From assembly GCA_015350385.1 (NCBI GenBank), contig WNKI01000001.1:2764553-2828552 (forward strand): a stretch of DNA of 64,000 nt, given 5' to 3'. A program made the position numbers and the translations under genes. The notes beneath the pieces are model-generated. The model was not told the origin of the DNA, did no database searches, and was given only the letters and a program-made list of their open reading frames with translations. This document shows positions 19,720-32,000 of this stretch, piece by piece (the first letter of the stretch is position 1; each line of letters starts with the position of its first letter). This DNA comes from Aculops lycopersici. Its lineage: Eukaryota; Arthropoda; Arachnida; Trombidiformes; Eriophyidae.

Positions 19720-21889
19720 TTTAAATTTCTTTCTATTTTTATTCTTTTTACTTAATTCAAGTATTGACGGCTAAAGTCTCTTGCTTGATTTGGATTGAGA
19801 TTAAAAAATCTAAGCTTTCGCTTCTAGAGTGTATATTTATATATATATGTATAATAAGATGAAGTGAAATAAAATGAATGGAGATATTAGGTGGTGACGG
19901 TTAGGTTGTACACTGAAGAAAGATAGCAGGCAAGCGAGATAGATAGCTCGAGTGCGTGAGCGCGAGTGTATTGCTGTGTGCGTAAAAGTCTGCGCGCGTA
20001 TAGGGAAACTCGAGTCGCTAGGTCCCGCCTGAAGGAAACTCTCGCTGTTGCTCACTTGTTAGTTAGTCGCTAGGTGCAATCGCAAAAACTCCTCGCACTC
20101 TGAGCGCCTCTTCGACACGATCGCCAAGCGTTTTATTGAAATCTCTCCCCCAAGTATTTGCTGATACTGGTGGTGCTCTTTGCTTAGCCTTTCTCTACTC
20201 TGCTGGTCGGTCGGTCGTCGTTGGGAGTTTCCCCTCGCAAACTCGACGTTCTCGTCGTTGTAGCTGCTGTTATATTTTCTTTATAGAGGTAGATTTCTAC
20301 TTCTCTTTTCTTATTTACGATGACTCGTTTCGCAAACGTTGTCGTCGTCGCGGTTGCAATTGCAGAATGTTATAATTGTAATAGCGAAGAGAGGACCGAG
20401 AGAGTTAGCTAACGACGTATAGGAATACGAACACGAGGATGAATGGCACAACGAAACTGAATGACGATTCTTTTCTTTCTTTCTGCCTCTTCGGCTGTTA
20501 CTTCAGCTGTCTATCCGCTTGTTGCGTGTGCCTTTCAAATCAAGTGTATCAATGCTAACGCCCTAGCGAAAGATGACGACGACTTGGAGCCAAAGGAAAG
20601 TTAGAGTCGGGAAATGCTGGGAATAGTCAAGGTGTAGAGGTGGCCAACTTGCTTTTTCCCGTCGCCTTATGCTTGTTGTTGGGCCATTCGGTTGGATGAC
20701 CAGACAGAGAGATAGCGAGCCGTCCGATCGACGCCCTCTCCTCGTCCCCCTCGGGAAAGTTGAGGAATGGCCGCTGGGCAACGAGCCGCTGGCCGGCGTG
20801 TTGGTCTATCCGTCTGTCGGACTGTCTCTCTTGTCGTCTTCTTCGTCACTGCCGCCACTGTAGCTTCTACTAAATGTCTCCTTTGCTTAACAAGATTCTA
20901 GTCTAGTTCTAGAGTTTCAATGGACATTAGTGTGGCACTCGCGTAATTAGTGCCTTCCAGGTTGACTTGCAACTCGTCTTCGGTGCTCGCTATCTGCAGC
21001 AACCAACTAGCGCGAGCGGATGAGCAACTAGTCGGCCGACGAGACCGCACAAGTCGCGCGAGGCTGCCGCCAAGCTAAAGAGGGAAAACGAGCAAAGCAA
21101 ATGGATGCGAAGATCGGCGAGAGAGTGCGATGAGTCACCTTGAGCCGAGAGATTGAGAGAACGACAACGGCGAAGAGGTGGGCGAGCCAAAAGGTGGGGC
21201 CGTTTGTTGGCAGCAGCGAGCTGGCAGGCGAATCGTCGAGGGCACCCTTCGTCGTCGTGGTCGTGGTCTATCTTGTTGATGTTATTGTCGTCGTCGTCGT
21301 CTTCTGCTTCCTTTGCTTCGTCTTCTGAGGCAATAGCTGTGCGAAGAGATGGAGAATGGCTAAGAGAGTGCAAAGGAGCTAGGGTTTAACTAAATTTCAA
21401 GTTGCCCATAAAGAGAGAAGAGGAATGGCGAAGAAACTGAATTGCAGAGTGAGCTTCAGTTAGACGGACGGATAGATAGACGGTCGGAGAGACAAGAGAA
21501 AGGAGCCGAAGCACTAAAGCGATTACTGTCGCTATATACTCTCGTGTGGATAAAACTACAGCACATCTACACCCAAGTTTACATGGAAGAGTATAGCGCA
21601 CCTAAGCAAAACAAAGCGGCTCCACTTGCACTCGAGCTGGGGTAAACTAGGTGCTTGACGAGGAGTTAACACAACAAAAGTTTACCTTATAACCACAACT
21701 AAGACATGGAGACAAACCATGAGAATTGTGCATCGACCATAATAACCACGACGACTACCACGACGACAAGGAAGATTTAAGAATCTAATTGTATGGTGAC
21801 CGAGTTGATCATGTTCTAGATGTTGTTGTTGCTGTTGTCGTTATTAGTAGTGGTGGTGACTAATGCTAAGATTAGCGTGCAGCCAGAGC
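19720..21889. other. Intergenic region between Mp20 and the RabGAP gene
   Basis: Probably holds the Mp20 promoter (- strand) next to 19720 and the 3' end of the RabGAP gene near 21890. It is rich in CGT/CGA trinucleotides (for example 21240-21310), which create spurious open frames. No conserved protein was seen. Confidence 0.5.
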
Positions 21890-22939
21890 CTAAGACTCCG
21901 CTGGCCTATCTAATTCGCGCCTTTTTAATTCCTTGATTGACTTAAATAAAGCATCGATGACATCATCGTCCTTGTAACCGAAATCTTTCTCGAGATCCAC
22001 TTGTAGAAAATTAATTAATTCTTCTAAATTCTTTTTGAGTATTGTCTTCTTGTGCAAGCGTAACAATGTATAGCTCATAGCGGTTAGTATAATCTCACCA
22101 TAGTAAACAAAATTGTCCCAAAGGCGCAATGTTAATGTAAATGGAACTTTGTCTAAAAAGCACTGAAAGTACCATTTCAATGTGTATAAAGTTGAATCAA
22201 TTCCAACTTCTTTGAAATGTCTGTAGACTTTTGGTATTAGTTTCTTAATTATAAGATCGTGATGGTTTGAAAATTTGCGTAACTTTGGAAAACCATTGAT
22301 AAAGAAGCCATGCATTGCATGCCTTTCGCTGGACATTAGCGCCGATAGGGACCAAAAGGAATCCTCTTCGTTCATGTACATTAATAATAGGGCTGCAATT
22401 TGAGACATTCCTTGGCAATAACCAATTTCACTATTGTAGATGCTATAGGCGACTAGTATTCGGAATAACATACATTGTTTGGTACTGTAGCGTTCCTTGA
22501 ACATGATATGATTTCTATAAGTTCTATTGACATCCAAATCAATTTGTCTAATATCCTTGGAATTATCAAGGCCATACTTTAATACTTCCTGATATTTACC
22601 CTCCTGCTCAATTAATTTCTTAGGTATACCCAACAAACGGCGCCATACTTCGCCACGAACCGAATCAGGTATTCCCTTTTGAACTCGTCTTTCCAATTTC
22701 TCAGGCTCTTTTTGATCGTCCCATTCGCTAAGCATTTTGATCCACTTTTTAGTCCTACGCAACTCGACAGGGTCATTGGGAATTCGTGGCGGTTCCTCCT
22801 TATGAACAAAACCATATCTATCTACATACTTATAAATATCTAAGTCCTCATCATTTTGCTTCTCGCCATTGTTGTCGTCATCATCGTCGGTGCCAATTTT
22901 ACTACCCTTCACCAGTCCGTTCTCATAAGAACTCGACAT
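21890..22939 (-). CDS. USP6NL: TBC-domain Rab GTPase-activating protein, RN-tre/USP6NL type
   Basis: Stimulates GTP hydrolysis by Rab GTPases in membrane traffic; USP6NL/RN-tre acts on endocytic Rabs such as Rab5. Seen: DRYGFVHKEE near residue 40, the TBC domain at about 85-300 with GIPDSVRGEVWRRLLG, the arginine finger R139 in IDLDVNRTYR, the glutamine finger Q176 in GYCQGMSQ, and WYFQCFLDKVPFTLTLRLWD. The wording HIMFKERY, AYSIYN and ALLLMYMNEEDSFW favours USP6NL over other TBC proteins. At 349 residues it lacks the long proline-rich C-terminal tail of the mammalian protein. An Asp-rich stretch lies at 18-22. Single exon. Divergent from TSEN54 across 534 bases. Confidence 0.9.
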   Translation of the reverse strand: MSSSYENGLVKGSKIGTDDDDDNNGEKQNDEDLDIYKYVDRYGFVHKEEPPRIPNDPVELRRTKKWIKMLSEWDDQKEPEKLERRVQKGIPDSVRGEVWRRLLGIPKKLIEQEGKYQEVLKYGLDNSKDIRQIDLDVNRTYRNHIMFKERYSTKQCMLFRILVAYSIYNSEIGYCQGMSQIAALLLMYMNEEDSFWSLSALMSSERHAMHGFFINGFPKLRKFSNHHDLIIKKLIPKVYRHFKEVGIDSTLYTLKWYFQCFLDKVPFTLTLRLWDNFVYYGEIILTAMSYTLLRLHKKTILKKNLEELINFLQVDLEKDFGYKDDDVIDALFKSIKELKRRELDRPAES

Positions 22940-23473
22940 GATGGAGGTTGTGTTGGTGGTGGTTGAGATAGCTGATATATCGGTATAGATTGGTTGTATT
23001 ATTGTTGCTGTTGTGATTGAAAAATAAATTTGGATACATATAAATAATTATTATTTACAAGGACAATAAAAAAAGGTATTGGTGTGTTAAAAATATACCC
23101 TCCCCCTTTGGCAGCCATTCGATGTGATGGTTGATTATGATGGTGGGATGTTATTACATGTACATGTATTGTTGTTGTTGTTTTGTTTATTATACTAATA
23201 CTAAAGGTTTCGTTTTTCCGCTTCGTTTCGATGTTTTGTTCCATGTGCAGCGAGAAAAAATAAAAAATTCGCGCAGCACGAGGTGCGTGCGATCGAAAGT
23301 GCAGACAAATGAACTGTCCAAGTGCCCATTCGATTTGATATGCTAATGACAAGGTGATCGACACCTGATATTGGGTGATCATCATTTAAAATCAAAATAG
23401 ATTTCCAGTATGAAGCTGACTTACGCATGCATTTGACCAATCGATTGGAGTTTTAATTGTACACCAACAACAT
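22940..23473. promoter_or_regulatory. Head-to-head region, RabGAP / TSEN54
   Basis: 534 bases between divergent start codons. AT-rich with GTT/GTG runs. Presumed promoters for both genes, though no core element can be picked out by eye. Confidence 0.4.
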
Positions 23474-24217
23474 ATGACCATGAAGAGACGGCACTCCTCG
23501 TCGAGTCCCGAAGCATCAACATCAATCGCAACAACGCAAGACCTAAAACAACCACCTCGACTAGTGAGCATTACCAATCGAGGCACCTGGCTGCCTACTG
23601 AATTGCATGTTAGACTAGAGACACTCAAGGGAATCACACCTGAACTCGTCAACTATAACTCAGAATCTCGCTACCATTATCTCAAGCCATATGAGGCGCT
23701 ATTTTGCCTTGAAACAAGTCAACTTGGCCTATACTTTAACGAGCTACCACTTAGTCTATCCGAAGCCTATCACTTACTTTTAGGCAATAACTTCAATCGA
23801 TTGCAGGAGTATCGAGTCTTCCAGTACCTCAATAGGATTGGTTACATTTGCTTACCCCCTTCTAGAGTGCAAGATCAATCATGTCAATACTTGGCCTCCT
23901 CAAACTCGAACTTAAACTCATATTCCTTTGACGTGTACAGGCGCCAAAGTTTTGCTTCGAAAAGGCCACGAAAAGATCAGCCAGGTTACCCGGATCATTA
24001 CCTGCGCGTATTGAATCTTGAGAAGGCGAATGAAGGCAAGCTTATTTGCCGACAATCGGCTAGTGATAACGGCGACGATGCCGATTCCATGACGGATAAT
24101 GACGAATTCTGTGATAAGCTAGTGATCGCCTCAGTGGACATTGATTTTTCCCTTAGCTTTAGTCAATTCAAAACCTTGAACTCGGATAATCATTTAACTT
24201 GCAACTTGTTGATCTAG
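23474..24217 (+). CDS. TSEN54: tRNA-splicing endonuclease subunit Sen54
   Basis: Structural subunit of the tetrameric endonuclease that removes introns from pre-tRNAs in the nucleus. Seen: the conserved N-terminal Sen54 domain at about residues 40-125 (RGTWLPTELHVRLE, SRYHYLKPYEALFCLE, LYFNELPLSLSEAY, LQEYRVFQYLNRIGYIC). The middle is variable and basic. The C-terminus (VIASVDIDFSLSFSQFKTLNS) resembles the final fold strand of the family. Length is 247, much shorter than the human protein (526), mainly from loss of the variable middle. Single exon. Two in-frame ATGs (residues 1 and 3) could start it. Confidence 0.88.
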   Translation: MTMKRRHSSSSPEASTSIATTQDLKQPPRLVSITNRGTWLPTELHVRLETLKGITPELVNYNSESRYHYLKPYEALFCLETSQLGLYFNELPLSLSEAYHLLLGNNFNRLQEYRVFQYLNRIGYICLPPSRVQDQSCQYLASSNSNLNSYSFDVYRRQSFASKRPRKDQPGYPDHYLRVLNLEKANEGKLICRQSASDNGDDADSMTDNDEFCDKLVIASVDIDFSLSFSQFKTLNSDNHLTCNLLI

Positions 24218-25487
24218 CAGTTAATTGTGGGACAAATTTAGAGTTGTAGCTGCAGCTAGACAAATAAATGATGAAAAAGTCAAAAACCCAACTGAGCAAA
24301 TACAAGCAAAATTTTTTTTTTGGCAGACGGCAAAACCAATCAATTTATTTCGCTCGATCGTCCACATCCTCTCTATCTCATGTAGCTTTTTATAAGCAGA
24401 TGAGATGACACAACAATATATTGACATCTTCCCGCTCGGACAAGAAGGTAATCAATAGGTGTGATAATGTATCTTCAACCAATTGGTTGCTGTTGCTGTT
24501 GTTCGATTGCACTTTTCGACCAACTATGACTTCCGGTTATGTTCTTGATTAATATATAAATTCAGCACTTTTTGTCTCTTATGATGCATTGATAATAATA
24601 GCAGTAGTAGTGATTATTATGATTATATTTATATTTATATCGTACTGTATGTTGCGTTATCTCTGTTATTTATAATCTCGTATATTTGCGTTCGTAGTTA
24701 TGCACGATTCTCCGGTGATAGTTTAATGTTAGTGATAGGTGAGTTGTTTAACATAACCACCTTGTCACTAGCTCACAAAACCAGCCACCTTGCTATGCGC
24801 CTACTCGAGATTAGTGAAACCCGATAGCGAGGGTGTCGTTCGCCTCAAAGTCTCACTAAATCTCCCCTTACGCCAAGCAAACGAGTCGCTAGGTGTCCCG
24901 CTTTGATTGATTCAATCAGGTAGGGCTTAGCTTCATCGTGTCACTCTAGCATAAAGTCTCAATTTGTGTGTTGTGATCCCATTCGTCCAATAATCGTTTC
25001 GTCTCGAAATTTTCTCGATGTTGTAGTTGTAAATGTTGATGTAGTAGCAGTAGTAGTAGTAGTTGTTGTTGTTGTTACTGTTCAACTGGCTTTCCTTCTG
25101 TCATAGTTATATTTAATATAAATATATTCCATGACGGATTCTTAACTGTTTCATTAATGTGTTTTGTTATTACTGTTGTTGTTGTTTTGATCGTAATTGT
25201 TAACAACTTTGTGTAAGTGTATCTAAATCTTTGCTATCAATCAGCTCTGAAGCCTTTTCTCTAAGGTGAGAAAGCTCTCGCGTTATTCCACGTTACACAT
25301 TAACTAACAACATTCTTCAAATCGAGCGAACGCCTTTAAACGTTGGTGTTTTGTGGTCGGTTGCTGTGTGGAGATAAAGGTGTTTGCAAGTGCAAATGTG
25401 TTTGATGTAAGGCAGGAAAAATATAAGGTTAATCAATGGCCCCAATGTCTCTATTATAGAAACCAATTAAAAAAGGCCTCGTATTAC
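24218..25487. other. Intergenic region between TSEN54 and the muscle LIM gene
   Basis: AT-rich with GTA/GTT microsatellite near 25040-25078 and long TA-rich patches near 24600-24700. It may hold a further 3' exon of the LIM gene (see that entry), but I could not find a LIM-like segment on the - strand. Confidence 0.45.
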
Positions 25488-25784
25488 TTACGTCATCTCG
25501 CACTCGGTGTTTCCCAAATGCTCGCCCTTGTCCATGGTCAAGGTACCAGCACCACCACCAAAACCGTAGCCCTTAGGTCCGAACTTGCGGCCGTAGCATT
25601 GTTTGCAAAATAGGTCTCCTCCGTGCTCAGTGGCATTGGTCGAGTCCAATCGCTTGTGGCAGAGGCCGCACTTAAAGCATTGCTTGTGCCACTTGGCACC
25701 GGCGGCCAACATCTCCTCGGCAGCGTAGACTGACTTGCTGCACTTGGGGCACTTTGGTTGGTCTGGCATCTTGAATGGAGCCAT
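25488..25784 (-). CDS. Mlp60A: Muscle LIM protein, single LIM domain (first exon or whole protein)
   Basis: Z-disc/myofibril protein of the CRP/MLP family. Seen: one complete LIM domain with zinc ligands C12, C15, H33, C36, C39, C42, C60, C63, followed by the family-typical glycine-rich GPKGYGFGGGAG. As read it is 98 residues. The stop TAA at 25488-25490 lies inside GACGTAAGT, a strong 5' splice site with GT at 25491-25490. The frame may therefore be spliced to exons not found here, giving a longer or multi-LIM form. In flies both one-LIM and multi-LIM muscle proteins exist. Start is ATG at 25784; a shorter start at residue 6 is possible. Symbol by family resemblance. Confidence 0.85.
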   Translation of the reverse strand: MAPFKMPDQPKCPKCSKSVYAAEEMLAAGAKWHKQCFKCGLCHKRLDSTNATEHGGDLFCKQCYGRKFGPKGYGFGGGAGTLTMDKGEHLGNTECEMT

Positions 25785-26020
25785 TTTTAAAACTTTGTGT
25801 TTATTTGTGGTTAGTGTTCAAAAACTATTAGAGAGAAATAGAAAAGGTTACTTGTTGCTTTGCTGTTGGTTAACTCAATTAAATGTGTGTTTGCAATGTG
25901 TAAGACCAACTAGATTGACACTTGTATATTAGAGAGTATATGTGTGTGAGTGTGTTTCTTTGTGTCTTAAATGAAGAATCGATTGATTTGTTGGCTCAGT
26001 TGCTCTCGTTCGTCTCTCTC

Positions 26021-26147
26021 TCTCTCNNNNNNNNNNNNNNNNNNNNGTAGTAGTAGTAGTAGTAGTAGTTAGTAGTTACGTTAGTTACGTTACGTTACGT
26101 CGTACGTACGTACGTACGTACGTACGTACGTCGTCGTCGTCGTCGTC

Positions 26148-26225
<78 letters not shown>
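26021..26225. repeat. Compound microsatellite interrupted by an assembly gap
   Basis: In order: (CT)n, 20 N (26027-26046), (GTA)n, TTACG pentamers, (CGTA)n at about 26099-26130, (CGT)n to 26150, then a ~75-base (TC)n. Each motif grades into the next by a one-base change. The true length is unknown because of the gap. Confidence 0.9.
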
Positions 26226-26231
<6 letters not shown>

Positions 26232-28780
26232 ATCTTTCGCTCGCTCTCTCTATCTCTCTCCTTCGCTTCGTCTCCGTTGTCGTGGCTCTCGTTGATGGTG
26301 TCGAAGTCGATGGTCTTAAAACTTCCTGTCTCTTAGTTAGCTGCTTAGTTTCCCTACCCCCAAGAGATTTGTTAGGCTGCTGCAGTCAAGTAATTCTTCC
26401 TGGCTAACGAAGAGATTTGGATTAAGCAGCGAGATGAGGAAGCAAAAACGAGAGGTTGACTCGAAGGCGATGCGAGCTGGCGCGACCCTAACGATATCAA
26501 CTCGCGTCGCCTAGCCACGCTAGAGAATTGATGTCGGGCGCCAAAGAGGGGGAAATAGGATATAAGACGAGGCGCCCACGAAGCGGGAGGGGAGAGCCAA
26601 AAGACTTTGAGCTAACGTTGCAGTTTAGGGCACTGGGGCGGGGGTCGTAGTTTTAGGAGGAGTCCATTCGGCTGGCCAGTGGCAGCATTATACATATAGA
26701 CAGACTCAAATTAATATGTGACTCGCCCCCTGCATGTCTTCTCGTTGGCCACCCATCCAACTACCGCCGATCGTCGTCGTCGTCATCCTCATCATCGTCG
26801 TTGTCTTCCAGTGCCGACCCCTCGAAACGGGCGGCACTCGCTCAATGCCTCGTTTGCCCCAGACGACATTTGTTCCATTGCATCTATCCTCTTCCTCACA
26901 ATACAACAATTGCAAGCAACTAAAAGCTCGGCCTTAAATGGTTTGCGTAATGCGGCACCCTGCGAGCAAGCAAGCGACTCCTCCTCGCTTGCCTGCTCGC
27001 TCACCAGCTAGCTCGCCCTTCCTTCTAAGGCTCACCTAGCGGCGTAGGGTCGCTATGCGTTCGCCGACTGCGGATGCTGTCCTGTTGCTCAACGGATCTT
27101 CATCGGTTTGAGGGGGCGGCGACTGCCGCCGCTTGGAGGGGAGCAGGTAACTGTATTTGCCTCTGATTGAGTAACAAAAAGTCAATTGCCTCCCCCCTTT
27201 TCCTACTTGCCTGTTGCTCCTACTCCTCTCGTATCAGCAGGAGAGTAGCCGTAGCCGTCGGGTGGGGCCGCTTGGGGGCGCGCCGAGTGCAGAGAGCAAC
27301 AGTCATACGGACACATAAACATGAGCATCAGATGCGCGAGACGCAACGGCAGTTGCAAAATTCTAACACTCGCTCTGCTCACCTTAAAAGGATTCTGGCC
27401 AATCCTTATAAGGTCCCGCCAGTTTGAGTCGTTCCATTTGCTGGTGCCTTCCCTCAATGGTAGCTCACTTTTGAGCGAGTCAAGTTTACAGTCTGCAAGT
27501 CGGCGGCGGGCAATCAGACGGGCACCTAGGGTCGCTCGTCGAGTTGCCTGCACTCGCCCGCTTGCTCCCTTGTCCCTTGTTCAAACGAATGCAGTAACTA
27601 AAGAGAATGCCACCACTCGAGTCTCTATTGCAAACTACCTCAACAACCCGGACGGTAAGTGGGAGTGGAAGTGAGAGTGAGAGAGTAAAAATCACTTTGA
27701 CTCCTTGGCGCCGTTTCTCTCTACCGCGGCTCGGCGGCAGCTTCAGCGGCGGAGGCCCCCAGGCGGCAAGTTGCGGAAACACAATCGTTTACTCTGCTGA
27801 TTTTCTTAAGCAACACCAAATGACACGGGGCGGCCAACGAGGCCGCCGAAGCCAATGAGAAACTTTTAGCACTAATATTTCAAACATGGAACCTCTAGGC
27901 ACAGATTTCCTGCTTTTCCACTTGCCCCTCACGCTATCCCTCCTCTTAAGAGTTTTTCAGTAGCAGCAGTATCGTTGTATTCTCGCGACTAGCGAGCAGA
28001 GACGACAAGGGACATTTTTGAGGGTTGACGCGTCGAGCGCGATCTTGGCGTCGCTAGCTTGCCAGCTGCTAGCGTTGCTGCTATCTGAGAATCGCTGCGA
28101 CAGTTTCTAACGTAAGTTTCTCTCTCCCTCTCCGACTTGAGAGAAAAATCTCACCACCAGCTACCGTGAGTTTTCCGTTGACGACGACGACAACAACAAC
28201 AACTCATAGGAAAGGCAATAGCAACGAAGATTCCAGCGGATACTATGAAAAGCGCGGACTAGTGGTGGCCAATTGCCGCCTCCGTCTGTCGCCTACTTAC
28301 CTGCAAGTGATAGTCGTTGCCATTTTACTCGAGCATCAGCGCCTATCGGCGCCATTGCCGTTGCTTCACCTCACCTCGCCTTGCTTTGCTGCAAAGTTGG
28401 CCCAAAGAGAGGCGGGCGAGCGAGCGAGAGAGTCGCATAGGGTCGTTGCTTAGACGTCGTCGTGGCCGGCGACGGCGGCAGCGTCTCCCTGTTGCTTAGT
28501 CCAGGAGAGGGGCGAATTTTTAAGGTGAGCTCTCCTCCTTTCTCTCCCTGTTGCTTCAATCTGACTAACTTGACTTGAGCTCCCTATAACACTGACTCCT
28601 CTAGTTAAAGTCTCCTCCAACTCGAGGAGAGGAATCATCGCGCGACGCCCTAGTGACTATGTATCAGTGGCGACGTTTTCGTATTTTGTTCAACTACCCA
28701 CTAAGCTACTTCTCTCTTAACGCTCGGCTCGCTCCGTGCGCAATCGAATGGTAAAACGTGTTGTTATCTATTAGATATAT

Positions 28781-28805
28781 TAATAATAATAATAATAATA
28801 ATAAT
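28781..28805. repeat. (AAT)n microsatellite
   Basis: About eight AAT units in the AT-rich upstream region of paramyosin. Confidence 0.85.
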
Positions 28806-29036
28806 CACATGATATAATATCTATATATCATTATAAATCCATCTATTGTTGACGCATAACCTACTATTGTTGAGACTTTATACATATATGATTATAAATA
28901 CATATATAAATATAAATATATAAATCTTATCTTTATATATACAATACAATCAAGTTGTGAAACTAACCAATTATAGAAGAGCAACAATTACCACTATATA
29001 TAAAATAACCACTTAAGAGCAGTTGCGGCATTCAAG

Positions 29037-32000
29037 ATGGCAGCAGCAGCTAGAACCCCAAAATACATGTACAAAACTGCGCCGGGAAATTCGGGCGAAC
29101 TCTCGATTGAGTATGGAACCGATTTGGGTGCACTGACTCGTCTAGAGGTAAGTAGATTTTTCTTTTCTTTTCTTTTCTATTCTATTCTATTCTACGTATT
29201 TCTGGGTCAAACAAAATTTTAAAGAGAAACTGAACAACACTAAAGTGACCAACGAGTTGAGAGATTGATGGTGAAATGAGTTGAGGAGGTGACCTAGGGT
29301 CGTTGTTTGTGTGCCGTGTGTTGGAGATGTTTGTATGCACAGAGAGTGGGTCCTGGTATCTTGTGCGGCGGCGCGCTTACAGAAGTCCAGTTTTGTTTAC
29401 CTAGATGCTCGGCTGTCATTGGAATTGACATAAAGGGCTAATGTTGATGTTGCATTTTATTGATGCTCAGCACTCAATGAGCTAGGATGCGAGCTTCAAA
29501 GCAACCAGTCTATTCCTTGGTGCGCGTGACTAATTGACTTTCGAGAGGAGATTATGCGAAGTGGAGATTCTATAATGTAAACAAAACAATACGGCCCATT
29601 GAATTCGTGGGTATGTCCCAATGGAATGGACTTTCAAGGGGCATGCACAAAATTTTAACTCGATTATCGTCAACTATGTCTGTGCATCATTATATACTCA
29701 CTTATGCACATATCGCCATAACGTCGTCTAACTCTATCTGCATCCATGCAAACAACAGGACAAAGTCAGACTACTTCAGGAGGATTTAGATGGCGAGCGC
29801 GAGTTGCGCCAAAGGATTGAGCGCGAGAAATCCGATTTGATGGTTCAGCTGATGCAAATGTCCGAGCGCTTAGATGACGCCGAGGGCTCAAGCGAATCAA
29901 AGGCCGAGATGAACAAGAAGCGCGATGCCGAGTTGGCAAAGTTGCGCAAATTGTTGGAGGATGTTCATTTGGAAAGCGAAGAGAATGCCCACCAGCTGAG
30001 AACGAAACACCAGGCTGCCGTTGCCGAGATGCAAGACCAAGTTGACCAACTGCAGAAGCAGAAGAGCAAGTGAGTATTGTTCTTTTTTCTAAGAAGAACC
30101 AACCTGTTGTCACGCTCATTGAAATGTGATACCCAACTTCCGTCCAATCAAGACACTAACCACCAGTTACACGTCCACAATTCGAATCAAAACAACAACA
30201 ACAACAACAACCGCAGAGCCGAGAAGGAAAAGTCCAAGTTTCAGGCTGAGGTGTTCGAGCTAATCTCGCAACTCGAGCAGGCCAACCGCGACAAGGTTGC
30301 CGTCCAGAAGGTTGTCGAGAAGCACGAGCAAACAATCTATGATTTGAACATTAAGGCCGAGGAGATCAACAGGCAGGTGATTGAGGTCACTGCTCAGCGC
30401 CAGCGTTTGGCGAATGAAAATGTTGAGCTCATTAAGGAGGTCCACGACTATAAGATGTCATTGGACAATGTTAACCATCTTAAATCTCAGCTCGCCACCC
30501 AATTGGAGGAGACTCGTCGTAAGCTCGAGGAGGAGGAGCGTAAGCGAGCTGCCGTTGAGAACCACTGTCACACATTGGAGCTCGAGGCCGAGTCCCTGAA
30601 GGTTCAGGTTGAGGAGGAGTCCGAGGCTCGCGTTGAGGTTGAGCGCCAATTGGCCAAGGCCAATGGCGACGTTGCCTCCTGGAAGTCCAAGTACGAGGCC
30701 GAGGTTCAGGCTCACGCCGACGAGGTTGAGGATATGAAGCGCAAGATTGCGGCTCGCATCCAGGAGTACGAGGAGCAATTGGAGTCGCTGATCAACAAGT
30801 GCTCGTCGCTCGAGAAACAAAAGTCTCGCCTCCAATCGGAAGTTGAGGTGTTGATTATGGATCTAGAGAAGGCCACAACTCATGCTCAGAATTTGGAGAA
30901 GCGTTGTGCTCAATTGGAGAAGGTGAACGCCGATTTGAGGGCCAAGTGCGACGAGATTACCATGTTGATGGAGAATGCTCAGCGCGAGGCTCGGCAAAAG
31001 GCGGCCGAGTTGCAAAAGTTACAGCACGACTACGAGAAATTGAAGGACGCAAAGGCTGCCCTTGAGCGTGAGGTTAAGAAATTGCAAGACGACCTATCGG
31101 ATGCCAAGAATCAATTGTCGGATGCCATTCGTAAGATTCACGAGCAAGAGTTGGAGATTAAGCGATTGGAGAACGAGCGCGAGGAGTTGGCCGCCGCCTA
31201 TCGCGAGGCGGAAACGTTGCGCAAACAAGAGGAGGCCAAGTGCCAGAGATTGACGGCTGAGATTGCACAAATGAGACATGACTATGAGAAGAGATTGCAG
31301 CAGAAGGAGGACGAGCTTGAGGCGTTGCGTAAGGCAACCCAGATGGAAATCGAGCAGCTGAATATGAGATTGGCCGAGGCAGAGGCCAAGCTGAAGTCGG
31401 AAGTGGCTCGCATCAAGAAGAAGATGCAGGCTCAAATTACCGAATTGGAGATGACCTTGGATGTGGTTAACAAGCAAAATATTGACCTACAAAAGACCAT
31501 CAAACGTCAGGGACTACAGATCACCGAGTTGCAGGCTCATTACGATGAGGTTAACCGTCAGCTAAACCAGGCAGTCGATGCCTTGAACGTTGCCCAGCGT
31601 CGTGCCCAGCAATTGCAAGGTGAACTCGAGGAGATGAGAGTCAATTGCGAGTCTGCACTGAGAGCCAAGAGAATTGCCGAGCAGGCGGCCGAGGAGGCGG
31701 CCCAAAAGGTTAATGAGTTGCAAACAATCAACGTCAACCTAACGGCAGCTAAGAACAAGTTGGAGGGCGAGTTCGCCACCCTAAGCAGCGACTACGAGGA
31801 GGTCTCAAAGGAGCTCCGTTTCGCCGACGAGAAGGTACAGAAGTTGACCATTGAGAACAAGTCGGTTAAGGATCTGCTCACCGAGGAGCAAGAGCGCAAC
31901 ACTAAGTTGGACTCGATCAAGAAGGGACTCGAGCAAGAGGTTAGAAATCTACAGGTGCGCCTCGAGGAGGTTGAGGCCAATGCGCTGGCCGGCGGCAAGC

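Larger units (their letters stand above)
25785..29036. other. Intergenic region between muscle LIM and paramyosin genes
   Basis: Long region between two divergent muscle genes, likely with promoters and enhancers for both. It contains the compound microsatellite and gap at 26021-26225, CGT/CGA-rich DNA with many spurious frames (26700-28500), CAGGTAA sites at 27144-27150 and 28297-28303 (reverse), and an AAT microsatellite at 28781-28805. No conserved coding segment was found. Confidence 0.5.

Noticed and set aside
26718..28499. Several 60-117 codon frames on both strands between LIM and paramyosin
   Set aside because: Composition follows CGT/CGA/CAG-type repeats and GC-rich DNA; frames overlap each other on both strands and none has a domain.
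30072..30216. Upstream extension of the large paramyosin frame
   Set aside because: The frame is open through the intron by chance; GTGAGT donor and CGCAG acceptor restore the conserved KSKAEKEK reading and the exact family length.
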